Positions 26,676-35,284 of a stretch of 41,782 nt of DNA are shown piece by piece. The stretch comes from UBA1774 sp045223835 (lineage in GTDB: Bacteria > Bacillota > Clostridia > Oscillospirales > Oscillospiraceae): contig JBGUZS010000021.1 in assembly GCA_045223835.1 (NCBI GenBank), positions 1 to 41,782 on the forward strand. The letters run 5' to 3'. A program made the translations under genes and the position numbers. Position 1 is the first letter of the stretch. Every line of letters starts with the position of its first letter. The notes under the pieces are model-generated. The model was given only the letters and a program-made list of their open reading frames with translations, ran no database searches and had not been told where the DNA came from.

Positions 26676-28145
26676 TCATGCAAACCGATAACGCAGCAGG
26701 TTCCAGGAATGGCGGCGCAGAGTCTTCCCGTCCCCGGCTTCGGGCTTCACCCGCTCCGGATCGGCGGCGGTGTTCACCGCCTTCAGATCCTCGCAGTACA
26801 GTCGGCTGTGCTCCAGAAGGGTCAGGTTCCCCCAGCCCTGGAGATCCAACTCCAGCTCTGCATCCTCCTCCAGGCTGCGGTTCACCGCCAGCACCGTGAG
26901 CTCATCTCCGTTCTCCACGGCGATGGCCTCGATGGCGGGCATCTCCCCATATTTCCCGGCGCTGCAGGAGGGGCAGTCCACCCGGGTGAGCATGGCCCTG
27001 CCCCGGGCATGGGCCGAAGCCTGCAGGAAGGGCCAGAAGATGGTCTGGGCCCAGGCCTTGCCGCCGTTCTCCGTCATGATGGGCGCGATGACGTTCACCA
27101 GCTGGGCCAGGCAGGCGATCTTCACCCGGTCGCAATGCCGCAGAAGGGTGATGAGCAGGCAGCCCACCACCAGGGCATCCTCAAAGGTGTAGATATCCTC
27201 CAGGAGCGGCGGCGCCACCTGCCAGGGGGCGATCTGCTTATCCGCATCGTTGGAATGGAACCACACGTTCCACTCGTCGAAGCTCAGGTACATGGTCTTA
27301 TCCGACCGCTTAATGGCCTTCACCGCATCACAGATGGCCTCCACACTGCGGATGAATTCGTCCATATCCCGGCAGCAGCCCAGATACTCCGCCGTATCGT
27401 CGGACCGGTTGCCGTAATAGCTGTGGAGGGAGAGATAGTCCACCTGCTCATAACAGCGGCTGAGCACCTCCGTCTCCCAGGTGCCGAAGGTGTCCATCCC
27501 GGAATTGGAGCTGCCGCAGGCGATGACCTCGATCCCCGGGTCCACCAGCTTCATGATCTTCGCCGCCTCGCAGGCTGCCCGGCCATACTCCTCCGCAGTC
27601 TTATGGCCGATCTGCCAGGGACCGTCCATCTCATTGCCCAGGCACCAGGTCCGGATGCCGAAGGGTTTTTCAAAGCCGTTTTTCCGCCGCCGGTCGCTGA
27701 GCTCCGTGCCCCCGGGAAAATTGCAGTATTCCACCAGGTCCCCCGCCTCCCGGGGGGTGCCGGTACCCAGGTTCACCGCCATCATCACCTGGCTGTCCGC
27801 CTTCTTCGCCCAGGATTGGAATTCATCGATGCCCACCTGGTTCGTTTCAATGCTGTTCCAGGCCAGCTCCGCCCGCCTGGGACGCCTGGCCTTGTCCCCG
27901 GTGCCGTCCTCCCAGCGATAGCCGGAGACGAAGTTGCCCCCGGGGTACCGCACGATGGGTACGCCCAGCTTTTTTACCAGCTCCAGCACATCCTGCCGGA
28001 AGCCCTCCTCGTCCGCCGTGGGATGGCCCGGCTCATAGATCCCGCCGTAAACCGCCCTGCCCAGGTGCTCGATGAAGGAGCCGTACAGCCTGGGGTCGAC
28101 CTCTCCGATGGGAAAAGCCCGGTTTGCAAAGAGTTTCGCCCGCAT
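26676..28145 (-). CDS. Alpha-L-arabinofuranosidase, GH51
   Basis: This 489-residue protein has the (beta/alpha)8 barrel of GH51 with the acid/base Glu172 in CLGNEMDGPWQIGH and the nucleophile Glu291 in SFDEWNVW. A C-terminal beta-sandwich follows. RYPGGNFVSGYRWEDG near residues 66-81 is the usual substrate-pocket segment. No signal peptide is present, so it acts on imported arabino-oligosaccharides in the cytoplasm. AGGAGG precedes the ATG. It lies between trmO and the flavin oxidoreductase in one apparent operon; the grouping has no obvious shared pathway unless the oxidoreductase acts on plant aromatic acids freed with arabinose. Confidence 0.97.
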   Translation of the reverse strand: MRAKLFANRAFPIGEVDPRLYGSFIEHLGRAVYGGIYEPGHPTADEEGFRQDVLELVKKLGVPIVRYPGGNFVSGYRWEDGTGDKARRPRRAELAWNSIETNQVGIDEFQSWAKKADSQVMMAVNLGTGTPREAGDLVEYCNFPGGTELSDRRRKNGFEKPFGIRTWCLGNEMDGPWQIGHKTAEEYGRAACEAAKIMKLVDPGIEVIACGSSNSGMDTFGTWETEVLSRCYEQVDYLSLHSYYGNRSDDTAEYLGCCRDMDEFIRSVEAICDAVKAIKRSDKTMYLSFDEWNVWFHSNDADKQIAPWQVAPPLLEDIYTFEDALVVGCLLITLLRHCDRVKIACLAQLVNVIAPIMTENGGKAWAQTIFWPFLQASAHARGRAMLTRVDCPSCSAGKYGEMPAIEAIAVENGDELTVLAVNRSLEEDAELELDLQGWGNLTLLEHSRLYCEDLKAVNTAADPERVKPEAGDGKTLRRHSWNLLRYRFA

Positions 28146-28166
28146 GTTTCTTCCTCCTGTGTATGT

Positions 28167-28862
28167 TTATTCGTTATTCTTCCCGTTTTCCGGTTCCGCC
28201 GTCAGCACCCGGAGCCGTCCCTCTCCAACGGAAAAGCGCAGCTCCAGTCCGGCAAAGGCAAAACCGTATATCCGTCCCGGGTCCTTCTGATAGGCCGGGC
28301 GGGGATCCATGGCCAGGATCCCCCGGAGAGCGGCGCGCTTCTCCTCCGGCACCCGTTCCAGGAGCTCCGGAGGGAAATCCACCTCCAGGGGGCGCCAGGC
28401 CACTTCCTCCGCAAAGCCGCCCGCAGCCTCCGGATGACAGTCCGCATAGGGCACATAGGGCTTGATGTCGTATACCGGCGTGCCATCCACCAGATCTGCA
28501 CCGCCCAGCAGGAGGAGCGGTCCGCGAGCTTGATCCTGCCTCACCTCCAGGAGCCGGACGCAGCTCAGCCCCAGCGGATTGGGCCGGAAGGGAGAGCGGC
28601 TGGCAAAGACGCCTACCCGCCTGTTCCCCCCCAGCCGGGGAGGACGTACCGTAGGACTCCATCCCCGGTCCGCATTTTCGGAGAACTGCCAGATGAGCCA
28701 GATATGGCTGAAGGCTTCCAGGCCCCTGACCGCCTCCGGACTGCGGAACTCCGGCTCAAACTCCAGCTCGGCCGTCAGCTCCGGCACCAGGCCGCTCTGC
28801 CTCGGCACGCCGAATTTGCTGCCGAAATCCGAATGGACCCGGGCAATGGGACGCAGCTCCAT
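28167..28862 (-). CDS. trmO: TrmO (TsaA/YaeB) tRNA N6-methyltransferase
   Basis: This 231-residue protein has the TrmO core: PIARVHSDF at the start, GLEAFSHIWLIWQF, RSPFRPNPLGLSCVRLLEV and DGTPVYDIKPYVPYAD. A C-terminal extension follows (PRPAYQKDPGRIYGFAFAGLELRF), as in longer YaeB proteins. The family uses S-adenosylmethionine to methylate N6 of t6A37 in some tRNAs. The ATG at 28862 has AGGAGG seven bases upstream; the in-frame extension to 28964 runs into the promoter and is rejected. It is the first gene of an operon with the GH51 and oxidoreductase genes, 21 bases apart from the former. Confidence 0.95.
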   Translation of the reverse strand: MELRPIARVHSDFGSKFGVPRQSGLVPELTAELEFEPEFRSPEAVRGLEAFSHIWLIWQFSENADRGWSPTVRPPRLGGNRRVGVFASRSPFRPNPLGLSCVRLLEVRQDQARGPLLLLGGADLVDGTPVYDIKPYVPYADCHPEAAGGFAEEVAWRPLEVDFPPELLERVPEEKRAALRGILAMDPRPAYQKDPGRIYGFAFAGLELRFSVGEGRLRVLTAEPENGKNNE

Positions 28863-28893
28863 GCTCCCGCCTCCTGTTTTTGCACTATGATTA

Positions 28894-28922
28894 ACTTTAT
28901 CACAGGGGAAGGGAATTGGCAA
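28894..28922 (-). promoter_or_regulatory. Promoter of the trmO operon
   Basis: On the minus strand, TTGCCA (28922-28917) and TAAAGT (28899-28894) are 17 bases apart, about 25 bases upstream of the trmO start codon. It is divergent from the argG promoter. Confidence 0.65.
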
Positions 28923-28985
28923 TCCTTCTCTTCCCACTCCCCTTGTGGGGTTTTCCAAGTCCAACGCGGATTAATTTTCATCATT

Positions 28986-29003
28986 TATGTATATTTATTC
29001 ATA
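28986..29003 (+). promoter_or_regulatory. ARG box: ArgR/AhrC operator
   Basis: The 18 bases TATGTATATTTATTCATA fit the ArgR consensus WNTGAATWWWWATTCANW with one mismatch. The site ends seven bases before the argG -35 element, a position suited to arginine-dependent repression of argGH. A weaker half-site-like TTTTCAT lies just upstream. Confidence 0.7.
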
Positions 29004-29010
29004 ATCCCCC

Positions 29011-29039
29011 TTGACTCTTCGGGTTTATGGATGTATACT
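29011..29039 (+). promoter_or_regulatory. Promoter of argGH
   Basis: TTGACT (29011-29016) and TATACT (29034-29039) are separated by exactly 17 bases, about 34 bases before the argG ribosome site. Confidence 0.88.
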
Positions 29040-29079
29040 CGCCTTATCATTCTGAAAACCATATCTGGAGGAATACGCC

Positions 29080-30291
29080 ATGTCTTACAAAAAGATCGTT
29101 CTCGCCTATTCCGGCGGTTTGGACACCAGCATCATCATCCCCTGGCTGAAGGAGACCTATCCCGGCTGCTCCGTCATTGCCGTGGCCGCTGACGTGGGGC
29201 AGGATGACGAGCTGGAGGGGCTGGAGGCCAAGGCCCTGAAGACCGGGGCCAGCAAGCTGTATATCGAGGACCTGAAGCAGGAGTTGGTGGAGGACTTCAT
29301 CTTCCCCGCCATGCAGGCCGACGCCAAGTACGAAGGGTACCTTCTGGGCACCAGCCTGGCCAGGCCCCTGATCGCCAAGCGGCTGGTGGAGATCGCCAAG
29401 GCGGAGGGCGCCGACGCCATCGCCCACGGCTGCACCGGCAAGGGCAACGACCAGGTACGCTTCGAGCTGGGCATCATGCATTTCGCGCCGGATATGCCCA
29501 TCATCGCCCCCTGGCGGATGTGGGACATCAAATCCCGGGATGAGGAGATCGACTATGCGGAGGCCCATAACGTCCCTCTGCGAATCAACCGGGAGACCAA
29601 TTATTCCAAGGATAAGAACCTCTGGCACCTGAGCCACGAGGGCCTGGATCTGGAGGAGCCCGGCAACGAGCCCCAGTATGAGAAGGACGGCTTCCTCGAG
29701 ATGAGCTGCTCTCCCCTCCAGGCGCCGGATGCGCCGGAGTATATCGAGCTGGAGTTCGTGAAGGGCGTTCCCGTGAAGCTCAACGGGGAGGAGATCGGCC
29801 CTGTGGAGCTCATCGCCGCCCTGAATAAGCTGGGCGGCAAGCATGGCATCGGCCTGCTGGATCTGGTGGAGAACCGGCTGGTGGGCATGAAGAGCCGGGG
29901 CGTATACGAAACGCCCGGCGGTACCGTCCTCTACAAGGCCCATGAGGTGCTGGAGACCCTGTGCCTGGATAAGCTCACCCTGCACAAGAAGCAGGAGCTG
30001 AGCATCACCTACGGCGAGCTGGTGTATAACGGCCAGTGGTTCAGCCCCCTGCGGGAGGCGCTGGCCGCCTTCGTCGCCAAGACCCAGGAGCGGGTCACCG
30101 GTAAGGTGAAGCTGAAGCTCTACAAGGGCAGCATCATCAATGCCGGGGTGTGGAGCCCCAACACCCTATATTCTGAGGAGATCGCCACCTTCGGCGAATC
30201 GGATTATCGGCAGTCCGATGCGGACGGCTTCATCCGGCTCTACGGTCTGCCCACCCGGATCCAGGCCGTGGTGGACGGGAAAAAGGCCTGA
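29080..30291 (+). CDS. argG: Argininosuccinate synthase
   Basis: This 403-residue enzyme joins citrulline and aspartate using ATP, the penultimate step of arginine synthesis. The ATP-pyrophosphatase loop AYSGGLDTS (9-17) is at the N-terminus. The family segments AHGCTGKGNDQVRFE and REEIDYA-like RDEEIDYAEAHNVPL are present, and length is normal. GGAGG lies eight bases before the ATG. It is preceded by a strong promoter and an ARG box, and its stop overlaps the argH start by one base (TGATG). Regulation by arginine through ArgR is inferred from the operator; the argR gene is not in the window. Confidence 0.99.
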   Translation: MSYKKIVLAYSGGLDTSIIIPWLKETYPGCSVIAVAADVGQDDELEGLEAKALKTGASKLYIEDLKQELVEDFIFPAMQADAKYEGYLLGTSLARPLIAKRLVEIAKAEGADAIAHGCTGKGNDQVRFELGIMHFAPDMPIIAPWRMWDIKSRDEEIDYAEAHNVPLRINRETNYSKDKNLWHLSHEGLDLEEPGNEPQYEKDGFLEMSCSPLQAPDAPEYIELEFVKGVPVKLNGEEIGPVELIAALNKLGGKHGIGLLDLVENRLVGMKSRGVYETPGGTVLYKAHEVLETLCLDKLTLHKKQELSITYGELVYNGQWFSPLREALAAFVAKTQERVTGKVKLKLYKGSIINAGVWSPNTLYSEEIATFGESDYRQSDADGFIRLYGLPTRIQAVVDGKKA

Positions 30292-31676
30292 TGGCACGGC
30301 TCTGGGAGGGCCGGGCCGGCAGCCCCACAGACGCGGCGGCGGACGACTTCAACGCCTCCATCCGGGTGGACAGCCGCATGTACCGGCAGGATATCCGGGG
30401 CAGCATGGCCCATGCCGCCATGCTGGGAGCCCAGGGCGTCATCCCCGCCCAGGCGGCGGAGGAGATCCTGGCCGGTCTGGAGGAGATCCTGAATGAGCTG
30501 GATTCCGGCGCGCTGACCATCGACCCGGAGGCGGAGGATATCCACAGCTTTGTGGAAGCGGAGCTCACCAGGCGGAAGGGCGACGCGGGGCGGATGCTCC
30601 ATACCGCCCGCAGCCGGAACGACCAGGTGGCGGTGGATACCCGCCTGTATCTCCGCAGCCGGGTCTCGGATACCCGGGAGAAGATCCGCGCCGTGATCTC
30701 CGCCCTCATGGGGCAGGCGGAGGCCAACCGGGGCGCCGTAACGCCCGGCTATACCCATCTGCAGCGGGCCCAGCCCATCACTTTCAGCCATCAGCTACTG
30801 GCCTATGCCTGGATGCTGCTGCGGGACCTGGGTCGGCTGAAGGACGCCGCCGCCCGGATGGACAGCCAGAACCCCCTGGGAGCCGGTGCCCTGGCGGGTA
30901 CCAGTCATCCCATCGACCGGGAGAGGACCGCCCGGGACCTGGGCTTCACCGGCGTCAGCCTGAACAGCCTGGATGCGGTTTCGGATCGGGATTTCGTCCT
31001 GGAACTGGCCTCTTCCCTCGCCATCCTCATGACCCATCTCTCCCGGCTCTCGGAGGAGCTGATCCTCTGGTCCAGCTGGGAATTCAAATTCATCGAGCTC
31101 TCCGACGCCTGGACTACCGGCTCCTCCATCATGCCCCAGAAGAAAAACCCGGATATGGCTGAGCTGATCCGGGGCAAGACCGGACGGGTCTACGGAGACC
31201 TGGTGGGCCTGCTCACGGTGATGAAGGGCATCCCCCTGGCCTACAACAAGGATATGCAGGAGGACAAGGAGGCCATCTTCGACGCCTTCGATACGGCGGA
31301 CGCCTGCCTGGGCGTTCTGGCCCCTATGCTGGATAGCATGAAGGCAAACGGAGAGAATATGCGCCGCGCCGCCGCCATGGGCTTCATCAATGCCACGGAT
31401 CTGGCGGACTGGCTGGTGGAGAAGAAGAGCGTCCCCTTCCGCACCGCCTACAAGCTGGTGGGACAGCTGGTGGCCCGCTGCGTCAGAGAGGGCGTCACTC
31501 TGGAGGAGCTTCCCCTGGAGGCTTATCTGGAGGCCAGCCCGGTATTTGACCGGGGGCTGTACGAGGCCCTGGATCTGGACGCCTGCGTCCTGCGCCGTTC
31601 CTCCCTGGGGGGCACCGCACCGGAGCAGGTGGACAGGCAGCTGGAAGCGCTGAAGAAGGCTTTGGAGGCCGAATAG
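30291..31676 (+). CDS. argH: Argininosuccinate lyase
   Basis: This 461-residue enzyme splits argininosuccinate into arginine and fumarate. It shows the fumarase/aspartase superfamily signature GSSIMPQKKNPD with the catalytic serine (near residue 278), TARSRNDQVAVDTRL, and GYTHLQRAQPITFSH with the catalytic Thr-His. Length is normal. The ATG overlaps the argG stop by one base, so the two enzymes of consecutive steps are translationally coupled. A HAD phosphatase gene follows six bases after its stop. Confidence 0.99.
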   Translation: MARLWEGRAGSPTDAAADDFNASIRVDSRMYRQDIRGSMAHAAMLGAQGVIPAQAAEEILAGLEEILNELDSGALTIDPEAEDIHSFVEAELTRRKGDAGRMLHTARSRNDQVAVDTRLYLRSRVSDTREKIRAVISALMGQAEANRGAVTPGYTHLQRAQPITFSHQLLAYAWMLLRDLGRLKDAAARMDSQNPLGAGALAGTSHPIDRERTARDLGFTGVSLNSLDAVSDRDFVLELASSLAILMTHLSRLSEELILWSSWEFKFIELSDAWTTGSSIMPQKKNPDMAELIRGKTGRVYGDLVGLLTVMKGIPLAYNKDMQEDKEAIFDAFDTADACLGVLAPMLDSMKANGENMRRAAAMGFINATDLADWLVEKKSVPFRTAYKLVGQLVARCVREGVTLEELPLEAYLEASPVFDRGLYEALDLDACVLRRSSLGGTAPEQVDRQLEALKKALEAE

Positions 31677-31682
31677 AGCGTA

Positions 31683-32504
31683 ATGAAGACGCTGTATGTC
31701 TCCGACCTGGACGGAACGCTGCTCCGGTCCGATCAAAGGACCTCCCCGTTTACCAACGCCGCCATCAACGCCCTGGTTCAGGAGGGTATGCTGTTCTCTT
31801 ACGCCACCGCCCGGTCATACAACACCGCCCACAGAGCGACAGAGGGATTGACCGCGGCATTTCCCCTCATCCTGTATAATGGGGCGCTCATTCTGGATAA
31901 TGCCAGCAAAAAGCGCTTATGGGAAAATCTCTTTGAAAAGGATCCTATCGTCAAGCTGATTCGGGAATTGATCGAGAAAAGCATTCAGCCGATCGTCTAT
32001 GCTTTTGTCGGCGGGGAAGAAAAATTCTCTTATCAAAAGGACGCGATCAATGCCGCCACAAGGGACTTTGTCCTGAGCAGGATGGGAGACAGCAGAGACC
32101 GCCCGGTTTCGGGACCGGATGAATTGCTGACAGGGGACGTTTTCTACCTCGCCTGTATTGACAAACCCGAAAAGCTTGCCCCCTTCTATGAAGCCTGTTC
32201 GGGTCTGTACCACTGCGTTTACCAGCGGGATATTTATTCCGGGGAGCAATGGCTGGAGATCATGCCGAAAAGCGCATCCAAATCCCATGCGATCCTCCAG
32301 CTGAAGGAGCTGCTGGGCTGCGAGCGGCTGGTGGTATTCGGGGACGGAATCAATGATCTGGACATGTTCCGCATCGCGGACGAAGCCTATGCCGTGGAAA
32401 ACGCCGTTCCGGAGCTCAAGGCGGCCGCCACGGCGGTGATCGGATCGAATGACAAGGACAGCGTGGCTCGCTGGCTCCTCAGCAGGTTTGGCAAATCAGA
32501 CTGA
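31683..32504 (+). CDS. Cof-type HAD-superfamily phosphatase
   Basis: This 273-residue protein has HAD motif I DLDGTLL (nucleophile Asp8, acid Asp10), the Thr of motif II in SYATARS, the Lys of motif III near KSHAILQLKELLG, and motif IV GDGINDLDMF. A C2-type cap fills the middle. Such enzymes dephosphorylate sugar phosphates, FMN or pyridoxal phosphate; the substrate is not predictable. It is six bases after argH. GGAGG lies somewhat far (14 bases) from the ATG, so initiation may be weak. The middle of the gene looks more AT-rich than argGH. Confidence 0.93.
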   Translation: MKTLYVSDLDGTLLRSDQRTSPFTNAAINALVQEGMLFSYATARSYNTAHRATEGLTAAFPLILYNGALILDNASKKRLWENLFEKDPIVKLIRELIEKSIQPIVYAFVGGEEKFSYQKDAINAATRDFVLSRMGDSRDRPVSGPDELLTGDVFYLACIDKPEKLAPFYEACSGLYHCVYQRDIYSGEQWLEIMPKSASKSHAILQLKELLGCERLVVFGDGINDLDMFRIADEAYAVENAVPELKAAATAVIGSNDKDSVARWLLSRFGKSD

Positions 32505-32512
32505 CAAAGGGA

Positions 32513-32552
32513 CACCCTCGCGGTATTCGCCGCGAGGGTGCTCAATTCTTTT
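32513..32552. terminator. Terminator after argGH-HAD operon
   Basis: CACCCTCGCGG (32513-32523) and CCGCGAGGGTG (32530-32540) form a perfect 11-bp stem with a 6-base loop, followed by CTCAATTCTTTT. It lies between convergent genes and can also end the glycosidase transcript on the minus strand, though the T run there is weaker. Confidence 0.88.
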
Positions 32553-32558
32553 ATCGCC

Positions 32559-34313
32559 TTATTTCCCGTATCGCTCCGCAAAGAAAATGTAGCAGGAGGA
32601 AGCCCAGGAGGACCAGAACAGCTGTTTCTCTCCGAAGGCCACCAGGCCCCGTTCCCCTTCCCCGGTGAAGGCGTTATGGATATGGAACATGCCGTTATCC
32701 CGCAGGGTGCGGGCATACCGCAGCCCCATCTCCCTGGCCAGATCCGGCCTGCCTGCGGCCTCAAGGGCCAGGCAGAAGATGAGCTGGGCGGGAACGATGA
32801 TGCTGCCGCCGGTGAAGCCATGGTGGAAATAGGGACTGTCCACGCTCTCGGAGGCGAAGCCGTAATCCGTGACGAACCCGTTTTTCCAGATGAAGTCGAT
32901 GGTCTTATCCAGGATCTCCTTCGGCAGCCTATCCCCCAGGATCAGGGCGCCGAACATGGGCAGGCTCAGGGACTCCGCCTTCTGCCCCGTGCGGGGATTC
33001 AGGGCGACCCAGCGTTCCCCGGTCCAGAACATATCGATGATCTGCTGGGTCAGCTTATCCGCCCAGGCCGTCCACACCAGGCAGTCCTCCTCAGGAACGC
33101 CGATCTCCCGACCCAGGCGGGCCAGAGCATCCATCAGGCGCACGGTGTAGGCGTTCATATCCGGGCAGGCCAGAGGGAAGCCCACATAGAAATAGGAGGC
33201 ATCCTCCCAGCCGGTCTCCACCGGTCCCTGGTTCTCCCAGACCCCGTCACGGTCCAGATCCCGGAAGTTGAAGAAAAACTCCACCCACCGGGCCATATGG
33301 TCGTACAGGTCCTTCTTCTCCGCCTTGCTGATCTTGCTCAGGTCGCAGTGATCCATGAGCCATTCCAGCGCCACCCCCTGGAAGGGCGGTTTCATGCCCA
33401 TACCGGTGGTGCTGCGGAAGGAGATGGAGTCCTTGATCCGGCCGTTGGCATCCTGCTCGTCGAAGCTGGAGCGGAGGATGTTCCAGGCCAGCTTTGGATC
33501 CCGGCTGAGGAAGATGGCCTGCATAGCCTGCTGCCAGCCGAAGGCGCTCTCAAAGATGATGCGCATCATGTTCACCATGGGATGCTTGTAGGCATTCTCT
33601 CCATCCGGATCCTGCATGAGGCTCCAGGTGTTCCACAGGGCCTGACGGCGCATGGGCTCGAACTCCGCCGGAAGGCTGGGGCACACCGCCTTGCAGAAGG
33701 CGTCGAATTCCCTCTGCACCGCCTTGACTGCGGCGGCATACTTGGGATAGTCCTTCATGGGCCTGGCCTTGGGGTCGATGCTGAATTCCTCGATGGCGAA
33801 GGAGATATCGCCCTTCCCATCCGGGTTCAGGAGCAGAGCGCCCCCGGGCAGCAGGGAAACGGTCCCATTGAAGGGTACCAGGAGCCCGGTATTGTCCCCG
33901 AAGGGAAAGCGCCAGGTCCCATCCCCCAGCTCCAAAGCGCCGGCGCCGAAGGCGCCGCGCTGGGGCGTGAGGCGCAGACTGAGCCCATCCTTGCCCTCCC
34001 CCAGGATCAGCTTCCGCTCCCCTATGCAGAAACGGACGCTGCCCTTTTGGCTCTCCAGGATCACCTCCGCCTCGGTGGTGGAAATCACGGTGGGCAGCTT
34101 CTGGCCCCCCGCCATCAGCTCCAGGGCCACCTGACGGCATCCGTTCTGGGAGCCGAAGGCGGCGGCGTTGACCCCGCCCCGGCAGGTCATGAGATACAGG
34201 GTGTTTTTCCCGTACTGACTATCCCCGTTGTTGGCGTTGGCAAAGGCCATATCGCTTCCGCGGCGGGAAAAGGGAGCGCTCAGGGGATCCACAAAACACT
34301 TGCTTTCCAGCAT
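32559..34313 (-). CDS. GH63-like (alpha/alpha)6-barrel glycosidase, paralogue A
   Basis: This 584-residue protein has an N-terminal beta-sandwich-like region (about 1-185) and a helical barrel (about 190-584). The barrel holds RDLDRDGVWENQ, ETGWEDASYF, ILGDRLPKEILDK and YGFASESVDSPYFHHGFTGGSIIVPAQ, the pattern of GH63/mannosylglycerate-hydrolase-like enzymes. The likely base is Glu489 (ASES). Where relatives have an Asp as acid (GxDxS), this one has Glu370-Asp371. There is no signal peptide. The ATG at 34313 is preferred over 34319 because AAGGAG is nine bases away from it and only three from the other. It is last in an ftsZ-led row and is a clear paralogue of 38436-40166. Confidence 0.8.
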   Translation of the reverse strand: MLESKCFVDPLSAPFSRRGSDMAFANANNGDSQYGKNTLYLMTCRGGVNAAAFGSQNGCRQVALELMAGGQKLPTVISTTEAEVILESQKGSVRFCIGERKLILGEGKDGLSLRLTPQRGAFGAGALELGDGTWRFPFGDNTGLLVPFNGTVSLLPGGALLLNPDGKGDISFAIEEFSIDPKARPMKDYPKYAAAVKAVQREFDAFCKAVCPSLPAEFEPMRRQALWNTWSLMQDPDGENAYKHPMVNMMRIIFESAFGWQQAMQAIFLSRDPKLAWNILRSSFDEQDANGRIKDSISFRSTTGMGMKPPFQGVALEWLMDHCDLSKISKAEKKDLYDHMARWVEFFFNFRDLDRDGVWENQGPVETGWEDASYFYVGFPLACPDMNAYTVRLMDALARLGREIGVPEEDCLVWTAWADKLTQQIIDMFWTGERWVALNPRTGQKAESLSLPMFGALILGDRLPKEILDKTIDFIWKNGFVTDYGFASESVDSPYFHHGFTGGSIIVPAQLIFCLALEAAGRPDLAREMGLRYARTLRDNGMFHIHNAFTGEGERGLVAFGEKQLFWSSWASSCYIFFAERYGK

Positions 34314-34344
34314 AACCATACACTCCTTTATTGATATTCTCTTG

Positions 34345-35214
34345 TCATCGTTTTGGTCTTATCCGGCTCTTCAGGTGTTCATCGTGCAGCAGCTCTTTGC
34401 TGTCCCGCTGACTGGACTGGTACCAGGTGAAGCAGGCCAGGGCCGCCGTAAGGACATAGTAGGTGCCGGCACAGGCCAGGAAGCTGCCGCCGCCGCTCTG
34501 GTACAGCGCCAGAAGGCCCTCCCCCACCAGACGCACGGCAAATACCAGGGGCAGAAAACGGATCTCCGGGGGCTTCAGTCCCCCCTCCATACTGTACCAC
34601 AGGAGACGGGCCGCGCATACGGAGAGGACAAGCAGGCAGAGATAGTCTGCGGCGCTGAGCCAATACATCCGCGGAGCGGTTTCCGCAAGCAGCCGCAGCT
34701 GAGCCTCCAGCGCAGGAGCAGCCTCCGCCTCTACCCCTTCCAGTATGGTTTCCAGCCCATCCCGGTTCACGCTCAGGGCATTCAGCAGGCGGAAGAGGGC
34801 ATTGAAGGCGCCGAGATAAAGAAGGTCAAAGAGCCGATAACCCAGGCCGAAGCCGATGGGAACGCGCACAGTGCGCCGCGCCTCCGTTCTGCCCCGGCGG
34901 AGGAACTGCAGGCTGAGCCAGCAGCCGCCCACTTCCACCAGCGCGGTGATCGCTCCCCGAAGCAGAGCATAGGTCCAGGGGCTCATCTCCTCCTTTCGAT
35001 CCGCAGGCGCAAGAAGCCCCAGGAGCATTCCTGTGATCAGATAGCCGAAGAGGAAAAAGGCGGCCAGGCCGCCCAGCAGGCCGGTATGGTCCAGCTTGCG
35101 CCGATAGACGAACCAGACGTAATAGAGCGCCGGAGCCAGCAGGCAGAAGGAAAACAAAAAGCTCAGCGCGGTGATCAGCGATTCGGAAAAAACCAGGGTC
35201 TGTGCAGTTGCCAA
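34345..35214 (-). CDS. YhfC-like polytopic membrane protein, TTG start
   Basis: This 289-residue protein has about seven or eight membrane segments. The layout resembles YhfC-family putative intramembrane proteases. ALLRGAITALVEVGGCWLSLQFLRR sits where YhfC has GxFEExxRYxxFxxL. PIGFGLGYRLFDLLYLG sits where YhfC has GHGGxEA. The Glu-Glu pair and the His are altered, so it is probably not a protease. The start is set at TTG 35214, with GGGAGG seven bases upstream; the ATG at 35229 contains that very site and has none of its own. It lies between ftsZ and a glycosidase gene. The family call is from memory of the pattern. Confidence 0.6.
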   Translation of the reverse strand: MATAQTLVFSESLITALSFLFSFCLLAPALYYVWFVYRRKLDHTGLLGGLAAFFLFGYLITGMLLGLLAPADRKEEMSPWTYALLRGAITALVEVGGCWLSLQFLRRGRTEARRTVRVPIGFGLGYRLFDLLYLGAFNALFRLLNALSVNRDGLETILEGVEAEAAPALEAQLRLLAETAPRMYWLSAADYLCLLVLSVCAARLLWYSMEGGLKPPEIRFLPLVFAVRLVGEGLLALYQSGGGSFLACAGTYYVLTAALACFTWYQSSQRDSKELLHDEHLKSRIRPKR

Positions 35215-35237
35215 GGGAATACCTCCCATTTGCAGCG

Positions 35238-35261
35238 GCGGGCGGCCGTCAGGCCGCCCGC
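35238..35261. other. GC hairpin between ftsZ and the YhfC-like gene
   Basis: GCGGGCGGCC (35238-35247) and GGCCGCCCGC (35252-35261) form a perfect 10-bp stem with a 4-base loop. Neither side carries a T run. It lies 24 bases before the TTG start of the next gene, so it probably lowers or processes read-through from ftsZ and does not fully stop it. Confidence 0.75.
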
Positions 35262-35284
35262 AGAATAATTCTATAACGCTTTAC

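Noticed and set aside
28863..28964. N-terminal extension of TrmO by 34 residues
   Set aside because: The extension crosses the presumed promoter and lacks homology, while the ATG at 28862 has a perfect AGGAGG.
26709..29192. Open frame of 827 codons on the plus strand across the GH51 and trmO genes
   Set aside because: It runs antisense through two well-recognised enzymes and the argG promoter and has no domain or ribosome site of its own.
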